From Pseudevernia furfuracea (taxonomy: Eukaryota; Ascomycota; Lecanoromycetes; Lecanorales; Parmeliaceae): a stretch of DNA of 64,000 nucleotides. Every line of letters starts with the position of its first letter. The stretch's first letter is position 1. The notes under the pieces are model-generated. The model was not told where the DNA came from. It did not search any database and worked only from the letters and a program-made list of their open reading frames with translations. A program made the position numbers and the translations under genes. The stretch spans positions 496,001 through 560,000 of the forward strand of contig JAIUPT010000017.1 in assembly GCA_022315425.1 (NCBI GenBank), in the 5' to 3' direction. This document shows positions 11,932 to 22,126 of the stretch, piece after piece.

Positions 11932-12554
11932 GTCTGTAAGTCTTGGAACGGTTACTTGTGTGGCTAGAATAGGTGTGATTTCTCATTACCTTGTTGTGTT
12001 ATGTGCCTGTAATGTTGCTGTTTTTGAAAGGCTGATTCTTATGGAGACTGAAATAGTGGGGCTTGTACGAACGGAGACTTTAAAGGTGGGCGGTTGTTCT
12101 TCATATATCCATTGTAATGCTGGATTCAATAGGCTTCTCCTGCATTCAGCATGAAAGTCGCATAAGGTTTAGGACCCTTCATAATAAGAATCACCAACAC
12201 TGCAGCGCTAGACGCAGTGACTCTCAACTCCATATTGAGCGCTCGCATCAGTGTCAATGATTCGATGACTCTGTACTGCACTTGCTGCATTAGCACGAAG
12301 CAGTTGTCCATAGGACCCGTGTTACGATTCTACTGGTGGATAAGGATGCTGTTTGACCTGTCATGTTGGAAACATCCTAACACAGACGCAAGCTACCCCG
12401 CAGATGACCTCGTCAACAGTCACCTGCTATACTATTAGTCGAAATGCAAAAAGCCGGACTTGGGCTGCTTTACACGTTGATTCCTCCTAACATTCAAACG
12501 TACTCGTGAACAAAGCTTCGCTCCTCCTTCACAGTACAATACCTTTACTTGTGA
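11932..12554. other. Divergent intergenic region between secreted ORF and UstYa-like gene
   Basis: These 620 bp lie between two divergently oriented starts and probably hold both promoters. Short frames on each strand lack domain signatures. I see no other element. Confidence 0.4.
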
Positions 12555-13495
12555 ATGAAGCAATTGGCGAGGATGATTTCCATCACAGACAAGCAGTATC
12601 TTCTAGCAAATTCAAGCGAAAGATCGTTGCCTAGTGGCAGTGAATATGACTGTCCCAGAACGCGTTATCTTTGGTTCTTCAAACCTACTGTGACAATGAG
12701 TCTCGCCTGCTGTCTCCTCCTCTCGCTGTTATTCAATATGATCGCATCATGGAAAATCATTTTGAGACAATCGGCTCCTGATAGGTGCCGTTCGATTTAC
12801 AGTAAGTACTCCCAACAATAGTTTCCCTTTTCTCTAACTTCTTTCAGCTGGCTTGGAGATGACTACACCGATTGTTTACAAGACGGAATGGGGTAAGAAC
12901 GAGACATTAATGGATGAATTATGGGAGAACTTGGACGTAAGCCCCATAGTGGTAGCTCTATCGCACGAGTATGCCGAGGAGCATGGGCTAGCGCGATCAG
13001 CCCCTTTTCCGTGGGACGATGAAAAGGGTATATATCACATCAAAGTCTTCCATCAGCTCCATTGCCTTGTAAGTGATGACTTCGCGAGCTTAATGTACAC
13101 CTCGCTAACGTGGCGAACAGAAAGTCATCCATAGAGCATTCAAAGAGCCCAGGATATCCGAGCAGTACAAGGAACATATCTTCCACTGTCTCAATATGCT
13201 TCGCCAGGACATCATGTGCAAGGCAGATGATACGCCAATGCCATCTGCCAATGAGCCGCATTCTATTGGCAATAATCAGGTCATGCAGTGTCGGGACTGG
13301 AACCAGCTTGTTGCTTGGTCTCGTCATCCAGATCATAATTCCTGTTTTAAGCTTTTTTCAGACTACAAACCGGCGGCGCATGAGTTGGAGCAGTATGCTT
13401 TTTGTCCGGAAGACTCCCCTTATCGACCCATCGTGAAAGAGTATTTTGAGCGGCACGGCCATAAGCTAGCATATGATGATCAGCTTGGGGTATGA
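12555..13495 (+). CDS. UstYa-like (DUF3328) membrane-anchored protein
   Basis: The gene encodes 280 aa. Proposed exons are 12555-12801, 12848-13068 and 13121-13495, with GT-AG introns of 46 and 52 bp. A short cytoplasmic N-terminus is followed by one transmembrane helix at about residues 48-65. The luminal domain carries the two HxxHC motifs that define the family: HQLHC at residues 151-155, with the second intron right after the following Leu, and HIFHC at 175-179 within EHIFHCLNMLRQDIMC. UstYa-type proteins act in fungal secondary metabolism, best known as oxidases that cyclise dikaritin peptides, and some members do other oxidations or chlorinations. Length and motif spacing are normal and the frame is intact. 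Its substrate cannot be read from the sequence. Confidence 0.9.
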
Positions 13496-14102
13496 TGACT
13501 GAGTGTTCGGAGACTCTGGCTACTGAGATGGTTAAGGGAGCAGCAGAAGAAGGCTTGGTCGTGCTACCTAGTCTCCTAAATCCCAAATGATTAGATTGCT
13601 CTCTGACCGTTGAGCAAGACTAAGTCGTGTGAGTCCCAAAAACTATGGATACACGACTGGGACAGCAGCCGATGCGCTGTCTAACTAGAACTACTCGACT
13701 GGTGCACACTAGGTGCACACATGATGCTACTTCGATATAGAGAGAAAGCTAGAGTGGTCTTAGTACTTAAGGTGCCTGCGATTTATCTTCCAGCAAGGCA
13801 GGTTGGGAGAGACGAAGAAATAGTCAAAACCCTATGATACGTCTGCTATATGTAAATATACAGAGCAGAATTCTGCAAGTAATATGATGTACGTTAGACA
13901 GTTCTATAAACTATATCGTATACAGTTCTGGCTTTACCAAATACTCTCCGATTAACAAGACCCATAACACCCCTGACCGCTTTCATCCTATTGACAAGTC
14001 TCTTCAGCTCAAGACAGCGTGACCGTAGTCGAGTCATGTGTCTTGAGCGTGACACTGTTTAGTCCTACGAAACCTTAATAATACGACATATATAGCGAGT
14101 CT
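13496..14102. other. Convergent 3' intergenic region
   Basis: This lies between the ends of the UstYa-like gene (+) and the permease (-). No gene or RNA is recognised. Confidence 0.5.
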
Positions 14103-16128
14103 TCAACGGATCCCAGTCTCCAGAATTGGTCCAGTATACACTTTACGCCCCTGCAACGCCCAAAAGAACAAGCTAAAGAGCAGTACCCCTCCGAAGACGA
14201 GAATAGACCAATTCATCGTTACAGCGTTGACTTTTGAGGCCGGAGGCCAAAACGAAAAGAAAATGCCAACAACACTATAAGCCAAGGACACCAAAATGAT
14301 TGGGACGCTTGCGCGACCAAGCTGGAAAGGACCGTATATCATTTCGCCAGCCGGGGTAGTAAGCTTTCTGTGCAGGAACGTAGTCGCTGACAGAACAAAT
14401 GATGAATAGAAGGATGCGACGACCAGCGAAGTGAATGCGTTGAACGCGGTAGTGGACCCGATGTTGATAAGAGCGAGTAGCAAGCTTATGGCAGTCGAGA
14501 GTCCTATGCAGTACAATGGAAGAGATGTGCGAGGCTCCACCTTTGCCCCGAAAAAGTATTAGTTGAATTCAGTGTAGCCGCACTCGGTGCCACCAACCTT
14601 GGCGAGAATTGATGACCCTGGAAGACCACGTTCGCGAGCAAATGCCCAAGCCATTCGGGAAGCAGTTGCAAGGAAGCCTACTGTAGCAAAAACCATAGCC
14701 GCGATAATGACCGATGTCTAGCACTCGTACGTAAGCCTAGAAGACGTTGATAAGTTTTGGACGAACTTGCCATGGCGTTTGCGCCTGCATTGGAGCCTGT
14801 TGCATTGGCAAAGACCTCAATGAAAGGGAATCCAGTAGGCGAGTTCAATGCGGCCTGCTCATTTCCTAAACAGAATAAAGTTGCTATTACAATTGCAAAG
14901 CCAAGTGACCCGTTCAGGGCAATGGAAGCCAACATGCTCCTTGGAATGACCGTCGAGGCTTTTTCGATCTCCTCAGCTTAAGAATCTTCTCGTCAGTCGC
15001 CCCAAATTGTACGATTCCATAGGAAGGAGCTCCCACTGACCCATGTGAGAGGCTGCATCGGATCCTAAAAAGAGTTACTTTCTGCGTCTTGTATCGTTTC
15101 TAGGACTTAGCATACCAATGAACGCAAACATGGTGGTAGGGACACCGACAAAGAATGACAATCCTTGAGATTTCCAGCCTCCTCCGTTATTAAAAGATGC
15201 AAACACATCTCTTGCTGAGCCGTGGGGAGCCAGGTATATCAGTGGAACTAGAATGCATATGAATCCTACAACATGAATCACCAAGACTATTGCCTCGATC
15301 TTCGGAAGTAGGCGAGCTAGGTAAGTGTTGATGAAAAGGCTGAGACAGATAATGGCGTAGAACAATAGTGTACCATGCCATCTTTGAAAATCGTACCCAT
15401 CGTAGTTCAGGACCAGTAAACCCTGGATCATTGTCCCTCCAAGGAATGCAGAGCTTGCCAGCGCCGCCTGCCATGAGATGACGGTAATCCAGCCGGTCAG
15501 GTAACTCAAAAACTTGGAGCACCATGTTGGTGCAAAAATTGCGACCCTGAGAGAGCATTGAGCGACAAGTCAACAAAGTTAGAGCCCGGGTTTGTCTACC
15601 AATTGTACTGGCCGCCAGCAAGCGGAATCCTGTCCGATTAGCAAGTTCTACGAGAGCATCTTCAATCACCACTAACATTGATGCCATCTCAGCCATCACG
15701 AGAGCTTGAACACCGCTCCCTATCCATGTGAAAAGAAAGCCATAAATGAGCCCTGCTGGTCCCCCATTGTTGAGGCCGTTTTGGAATACACTAAAATAGC
15801 AGCTTAGATTAATCTTGGAGTCATTTTATGATAGGGATTCTCACGTTAAAGATCCCTCCCAAGTAATCATCAAAGTACAAGTGAGCCCTACAATAGATAC
15901 TAGACCGAAATTTCGCTGTGCATCAATCAGTGGGTAGCTCAAGCAGTACCTGGAGACCGTGAGTAAAGTGGCCAGACTTACTCTTAACTGCTGCTTCTTT
16001 CCGAATCGTGCAAGTTCAGCCTCGTCTTGACTATGCTTGTTCTCGCTTTGTGGCTCGTGTCCATGACCGAACACATCGGTTACTGAATATAGACGCTTCA
16101 TAGGATATTCAACATCATCAATTGCCAT
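14103..16128 (-). CDS. APC-superfamily amino acid/choline-type permease
   Basis: This gene encodes a polytopic plasma-membrane permease of the fungal amino acid/GABA/choline group (UGA4/HNM1-like), 526 aa. Exons on the minus strand are 16128-15982, 15915-15845, 15790-15677, 15629-15600, 15546-15116, 15064-15041, 14976-14771, 14717-14598 and 14540-14103. Family landmarks include LRRNFGLVSIVGLTCT across the first junction, MAEMASM followed by PLAGGQYNW, LTGWITVISWQAALASS, and FAFIGSDAASHMAEE over exons 5-7, followed by PTGFPFIEVFANATGS. The seventh intron uses a GC-AG pair (donor GCAAGT); the others are GT-AG. Two micro-exons (30 and 24 bp) are typical of the family. The frame is continuous. 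Related transporters take up amino acids, GABA, choline or polyamines, and I cannot choose between these. Confidence 0.9.
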
Positions 16129-16992
16129 AGTAGCGAGAACGTTGCGATTTCTGTGTGAAAGCTGTTGGCTGAGGGAGCTTTTTACTCCGGGCGTTGTGGG
16201 TGCAGACGGTAAATCCCTACACCCTCAGTCCTGCGGGATATACGCTAGCGGAAGTACAAGAGTCCTTGCCTCATGCTCCTTTAGCAGAAGAGGATCTATT
16301 GGTCGCGGTATCTTCCGTATTACGGTGTGCCGCCTACCACTAAGCATGCGCGGACATGCAGTCAGCTCCGAGGTCCGAGGAAGCCCTGGCTGCGTGTTTT
16401 TATTTATGCAACATGTGCGGGATTTATTAAGAAGGCAACCAGCCATGGCAGAAAGAAAAGTCAATGAGGGCCCGCAAGAATCGCATCACCCTAGTATCAA
16501 ACAATACTTCTACCTCTACAGCGAAAAGGCTAGGTATAATACCTATACGATAAGAGATGTCCTACTTGGCTTTCTCAACACCTTTGTTCTCGGATTTTTT
16601 TTTGGGCGGTGTGGGGTCGGATCCTTCGGTTGGCTATTGTATGCAGCAAGCTAAAGTTGGCTATGGTCCGGAATACGCCGAGTGCTGATCGCTGCAGGGT
16701 AACGGACCTCGATCAGACGGACATGCAAGGTGGACAGTCACCGGCCATAAAAGTCACTTGAAATGACACGGCCAGAAGAGATGGATATTCACTAAGTTGA
16801 CGGCAAGACCACCATCCCCGACAATTCTATCATAGCCTTGTCATGAAGCCCACCCATACATTACGGCGTCAACCTCTGTGCCTACACTATCGAGCCTTTT
16901 TACCGAAACGTTTCCCACTTCTGTTTGCGAAAGACTGATCATGCTACCTGTGCGCCTCACCCGCTAGGTATATCTCTTCACTTGGGTCCGTC
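16129..16992. promoter_or_regulatory. Divergent promoter region of the permease and the rhodopsin-domain gene
   Basis: The starts of the permease (-) and the rhodopsin-domain gene (+) face away from each other across 860 bp. A GATAAG box lies at about 16549-16554, roughly 420 bp upstream of the permease start. GATA factors control nitrogen-source permeases in fungi, so nitrogen regulation is possible, but one box is weak evidence. A plus-strand frame at 16142-16654 shows no family motif and I do not call it a gene. Confidence 0.35.
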
Positions 16993-18292
16993 ATGGCTTC
17001 CAACGCCGTAATCATCAGTGCAGATAATCGAGGGCCATGGATTATCATTGTCACATGGATCCTATGTGCGGTCATGTGCCTTGCGTCGTTTATCAAAGTC
17101 ATTAGCAAATGGGTTATGTCTCGAAAAACACAGTATGACGACCTATACATTGTTGCCGCCGCGGTATTTTCACCACAGAGTATAGCCTCACACCTTAGAC
17201 TTTAAGAGCTAAATCCTTTAGATCTTAACAATCGCCTACGACATCGCGATCTCATTGCAGGTAAGGGCTGGATTAGGAAAAAACTTATCAGTCCTGAACA
17301 TCGAGCAATTCATACGCTACGAGCAGGTCAGCACACCCCTTTCACGTCCCTAGTATATCTGCTAGCTTTCAGCTAATCCGATTCTTAATAAGACTGGTTA
17401 TGCATCTCAAATACTCTATTTGGCATCGTTGTTTCTGGCAAAGATGGCGGTCCTCCAGTTTACGGTCTCACTTGCGCGTATCGAGACACGACGACTCGTT
17501 GTGAAGGGAGTAATGTCATTTAATCTCATCTCCACCGTGATCGCAATATTCGCAGTAGCCCTCCAATGTGCGCTTCCGCGACCGTGGGCGGTTTCCTCAA
17601 ATTCATGCTTTCAACAGGTTCTGTAAGCTCATCTTGTCAGTGGAACAATAGCTAAACAAAGGATTAGGCTGCATTCTGGGACTCTTTTGGTACCATGGAT
17701 GCCATAGTCGACCTGGCGACCGCTTTACTGCCGATATACTTGCTGCGTGATCTCCAACTACCTTGGAGTCGAAAGATCCCTGTGATGGTTTCTTTCGCCT
17801 CTCGAGCTTTGTACGCTATTCTGTGGATGCTTACATTGATGATTGCGCTAATGAGTGCCCAGGATGATTCCTATTATCGTTGTCCGTCTCGTCTACCTCA
17901 ATTCAGCCTCTAAATCTGTGAACCATCCCTTTGACGACTTTTCAACCGTTATGTCGTCCTCAGTTCAAGCAAACCTTAGTGTCATTGTCTCGTGCATGCC
18001 CTTCATCAAGCCAGTCATGGATAGCCTTGAGACTGGGATCCTCGCCTGTGACGTTCATACCACAGCCTCCGCTCGAAAACAAAACTACGCCCTTCGGTGG
18101 CTTGGGAGTAGCTCAGCAGCTAAAGGAGACTCAGGCTTCAACAAGCCGCTAAAGAAGAGCAGGCAAGGGAATTCTACAACAGCTACAAGTGGCGGCTACG
18201 AAGGGCAACGTGAGAGGGGTCTCAGCATTGGTTCTGAAGAGAGGATGATCATCAAACAAACAAAGACAGTGGCAATAAACATCGAGCCTTGA
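16993..18292 (+). CDS. Fungal rhodopsin-domain seven-helix membrane protein (Pth11-like class)
   Basis: The protein has 366 aa from exons 16993-17163, 17222-17326, 17366-17617, 17668-17810 and 17863-18292. It belongs to the large ascomycete family of integral membrane proteins with the fungal rhodopsin-like domain. Typical features are the helix-1 region GPWIIIVTWILC, the DDLYIVAAA motif at the start of helix 2, and a helix rich in LASLFLAKMAVLQF. NSCFQQ follows before the helix beginning DAIVDLATALLPIYLL, then IPIIVVRLVYLNSA, and last a polar Ser/Lys-rich cytoplasmic tail. Exon sizes sum to a multiple of three. The fourth exon's donor (GTTCTG at 17618) is weak but required by the frame. Some relatives are surface sensors in plant-associated fungi; most have no known ligand. 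Confidence 0.85.
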
Positions 18293-18546
18293 TATATCAA
18301 AGCCGACTGGAAGTCAACATAGTTGAGGCCTCGAGCAGTGGAAGGAAGGGTAAATAGAAATGAGCACTCATAGGCTATTCAAGGTTTTCATTGCTACGAC
18401 CACAGTTGTATTTCATTCCAGTGGGCAACCATTTCTATGTTCAAACATCCGGGTTCAATCTCTGGCGAAGATAGCCAGAGGACTGGAGCCGAAGAAATAA
18501 AACTCTATGGTTACTAATTTCAGCGCGTTCTTTTCTCCAGCTGTGA

Positions 18547-19354
18547 CTATTCCCGCATCTCGATACCCTTCACTGGTCTGACCATCCAGGTGAATTTTTG
18601 TTTGTCCCTTCCTTCCCACTTCTCCGGTAGATCAATCACATTCTTGTGAAGGACTCTGAAACCCTCTGACTCGTACAAATGTAGCGCGTAATCTGTTGCC
18701 TCCACAACAGTCTGCCAATCAAGAGTCAGTTTCCTTACGGGCCACGTGGAATTAGGGTGTAGTGGTCTGTCGAGGAGCTTTACCTCGACTCCCATTTTGT
18801 CGGCAATAGCAGTTCCCCACTTAAGAAGCATACGGCCAGCACCACATCTCTGCGAATCGGGATCCACTGTCATGATATCCAATGCTGTTGTATGGGACGA
18901 GGGTTCAGCGCTGTAATCTCTTCGACTATAATGGATTGGCTCCCTTGGTCACAATCGACTTACAGACCAGATTTCCTCCTGATTCCCTAATTGCTCTCCT
19001 CCGCGGCACAAGATATTCGCGGAACAAGTATTGCGCGTACTCTTTATCATCCTGCCCTTGCCAATAATCTCCATCCACGTCGACCTCCTCAGGCAACGTC
19101 CCATCGTATATATTCCACTTGGCCATTGCGATTATTTTCCCTACCTGGGTGTCTACGACTTTGATGAATGTCGTATTGGGATCAGTGCGCTTCATGGCGA
19201 GCATGCGCTCACCTCCAACTTTTCGGCCTATTTCTTTATCATGATTTGGAAAACAAGCATCAATGTATGGATGTTCGTGACCAAAAGCTGAGGATATGAT
19301 GGCGAAGGTACGGTCCATGTCAGTATCGGTGCAAGTTTCTAGTTTGAGAGGCAT
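18547..19354 (-). CDS. GNAT-family N-acetyltransferase
   Basis: The protein has 218 aa from exons 19354-18964, 18884-18784 and 18711-18547, with GT-AG introns of 79 and 72 bp. It shows the GNAT acetyl-CoA fold: an N-terminal strand MPLKLETCTDTDMDR, the VGKIIAMAKW strand, then motif A with LDIMTVDPDSQRCGAGRMLL carrying the (Q/R)xxGxG acetyl-CoA pyrophosphate loop, and a C-terminal ATDYALHLYESEGF segment like motif B. A long insert rich in acidic residues (EEVDVDGDYWQG) precedes motif A, as in many fungal members. The acceptor substrate is unknown. The gene is intact, tail-to-tail with the rhodopsin-domain gene, and is the last clean gene before a transposon block. Confidence 0.88.
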
Positions 19355-19692
19355 GTCGACAGTCTTAGCATTCGCTCAAAGAATAAGAGACCAGATCTAT
19401 GTGGGTAGCAGGGATGATATTCTATGGAGGAAGCCTTCCGCAAAAAAATATACCCCTCTACCAAGAAGCTATGCTATATAAGGCTAGCTACAAAACCCTT
19501 GAGGCTATATCGTTCAACTACTCCATGACAAACGAGATCAAAGCCTCAGCGATATGAAGCTATACTCAAGAATAATCACATTAAATATCTTCTAAGTAGC
19601 AAATGCAATCGTACTAACTAACACTCTTAAAAGTCTATCGCAATCGCTATTAAAGCAAAATTTTAGAATAAATTATAATAATATAATCTATA
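19355..19692. other. Promoter flank grading into AT-rich DNA
   Basis: Normal composition lasts to about 19640 and then drops abruptly. No gene seen. Confidence 0.5.
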
Positions 19693-19939
19693 TATTACGA
19701 GCGTATCTTATATTTCTTTAATATCTATCTATATTAATATCTATTTATATTAATATTTCTTTAATAATAGACTAATTCTTTTAACTTTAGCGTGTTTTAA
19801 TAGATTTACTTAGTTATATATATATAATTAAGTCTTTTAATATATAATTACTTTCTATTTATTTATCTTATTTAATATACTTTATTCGTAATAATAAGCG
19901 AATTTAAAAAAGTTAATTAATAGAAGCTTTATTAAGAAC
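19693..19939 (+). mobile_element. Degraded 5' fragment of the TGTTACGAGCG LTR family
   Basis: The sequence starts TATTACGAGCGTATCT, a mutated form of the LTR start seen at 45521 and 47495. It follows that family through the AAGCGAATT...AATAGAAGCTTT stretch that lies just inside the 45521 element. About 55 bp covering the LTR end is missing. The gypsy element at 19940 inserted into it, so this copy is older. Confidence 0.7.
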
Positions 19940-20177
19940 TGTTAGATAGACTAGGATTGTGTAGCAATGTGAACTTAGCGAAGATATATATATTGCGTAT
20001 AGTATATCTAATAGTAAGACTAATTCTTAAGGAAGGAAAATGGGAAACTTCGGGGCATGGCCCTCTTAAGCTTCTCACGTCAAGGATTCGCTTGACATGC
20101 GTATGCCAAGCGATTCGGTTACGCTCGGCAATTCTCGGACTTATGCGATAGCTGTTCTCTTGGTCTCGCTGTTAACA
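19940..20177 (-). repeat. 3' LTR of the gypsy element
   Basis: A 238-bp direct repeat of 27250-27487. It carries TG...CA ends and a TSD on its outer side. Confidence 0.93.
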
Positions 20178-20836
20178 TGATCTTCTCTCTTTAAGAATTC
20201 GTTCTCGAATTCATTGCTCTGAATAGACTCATTAAAATTCTTTAAATCTCAGAGGGGATATAAGGGAAAGAGTTCTTTTAGGTTAGCTTCGCGCTGACAT
20301 TGTAAATCTCAATTTGAAATGCGTAGATTGTGATATCTCTACGCCTTGCGCATGGGAATAAAAATGTTTGTATGATCGTAGACGACGTGAAGTTTGTCGA
20401 CGTTGATGTTCTTTGTTGTTTGGGTCGTGGGTCGCGTAATCGCGTCGTCGTCGTTATGAATGCGCGACGTGAATGGTTGCTATGCGCTAGCCGTGAGTTA
20501 TGTATAAGTTTGTTTTTTTAAACTTTTTGTTTCTCACAAAACACACTTCTCTCTACTCTAATTCATCGTTATTAAACGTAGACATCACACTTCTTACGCA
20601 TACACTAAACATTATCGTATTATCTGTTTGATTATAATAGCTTAGATCTTTTTGATGATTGATCTCTCGATCTACGTTCTCTTTCGTTCTGCGATAAATT
20701 AAATTAATCGTGATTTCGCGTGCGTTTCTAACACGTTTATAGCTCTATTCTTATAACATTATTAATCGATTCTTCGTACGAGTGAAGACGTTGATTAAAA
20801 ACTTTTATTGTCGTTATCTTCGAATAACGAATTAAT

Positions 20837-21870
20837 ATGTCTCGAATAGCTATAATGTTATCTTCGCGAAGACAGAAGAGATGCTACGAAAGTGTATTCA
20901 CTGCGTCGACCTACGAGCCGATTATAAGTTCGTACGTAAACATATATAGTTCATAATTCAAATATAGCTGAAGCGTCTGTTGATCTTAATTTAAGATCCT
21001 CTCTGCGTGAGAGATTAGATATCTAACGAACAATTTATTACGACGTCGCGTATATCGTGAGCGAACCATTCGTCGCGAGTGAGTGTATAAACATTTATAA
21101 TATGTTAACAGATCGTTTTTGACTATCTGCGTAAAATTCTTCGATATCGAATTGTCTCGTTACGAGCGAGTTCAAAATCGTCTCGAGGAGAAGAAAAAAT
21201 CGAATGCATTAACGATTCAACTGAATTAGGTCAAGTCGCTTCGACGAATTGATACGACTCTAAAGAACATCTACGATGTTCTTCGATTGAGAATATATTT
21301 TTCTCACGTTTAATAGACGTTTCGAGCACGTGATAGCTGCGCTAACGATTCGCTAGACGGGCCTGTCCCTCATAAACTCAAAGGCGTCTTCGAGGCCTGA
21401 CGATTCTCCCTCGTCGACGAAGAACGACGTCAACGACGACTCTAACAGCAGCAGTAGCAGTAGCAGCAATCACAGCAATCGCAATCACGAAGTTAATGAT
21501 GATGATAACGATGAGAACGAGGTCTTCGTCGGCGAGGTTGGCGCCTCCGAGCCGTCTTCCCTCGACGGAGCCTCCGCCTTTTCTACGTCTCTCGTCGTCT
21601 CTCTCTCTAGTTTCGTCGCTGCTAGAGCTAGGGAGTTAAAGAAATTAAATGTGAATGTTATTATTTAGAGAGTTGATACGGACGAGAAGAAGGAGAAGAA
21701 CGAGAATAAGAATAATAACGAGAGCAATTAAGTGAACGAAGACGAGATAATGTAAGAGACGAAGTAATCTAATCTTACGTCGACATCTTTGATGCGTCTA
21801 ATCTTCGAGTTAGATATGATAGATATACTCTACGCTGCTTGTGAGTTGTGTTTTTTCGATTCTCTTTGAT
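20837..21870 (+). pseudogene. Antisense accessory frame inside the gypsy element
   Basis: On the strand opposite to gag-pol, between integrase and the 3' LTR, one frame can be followed for about 340 codons from ATG at 20837 to TGA at 21868-21870. It has about 14 in-frame stops, most of them TAA, TAG or TGA where CAA, CAG or CGA would restore sense, plus one apparent frame change near 21400. The readable parts look protein-like: a basic/coiled segment SRYERVQNRLEEKKKSNAL, a Ser/Asn run (SNSSSSSSSSNHSN), an acidic DDDNDENEVF stretch, FVAARARELKKLNV, and a Lys/Glu/Asn-rich tail. I recognise no family. It may be a captured host gene or an accessory ORF; coding on this strand is inferred from codon texture only. 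Confidence 0.5.
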
Positions 21871-22126
21871 CTTTAAACACCTTTTTTTGTTACGATATCT
21901 TCGAGCAATTTTAGAATCGTTATTCTTCGAGATATTATCTTTTATTTATCTATCGTGCTCTTCGTCTTCGCTTCTTTAACTTTTCGAAAGCGTCTCGTAG
22001 CTTCTACGAGTGTTTTATATCTTTCTTTAATACTTATTAATTATACTTATAAGAGTACTTAGCTCAACGAATAAGATATTTCATCTCACTCTTACGCTTT
22101 CGCTTGTTCAAGATCTTTTCGATCTC

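Noticed and set aside
18440..18480. GGGTTCAATC resembling a tRNA T-loop
   Set aside because: No matching A box, acceptor stem or anticodon arm could be folded around it.
11752..19354. The gene island as a secondary-metabolite cluster
   Set aside because: Only the UstYa-like gene suggests it; there is no PKS, NRPS, terpene cyclase, P450 or pathway regulator.
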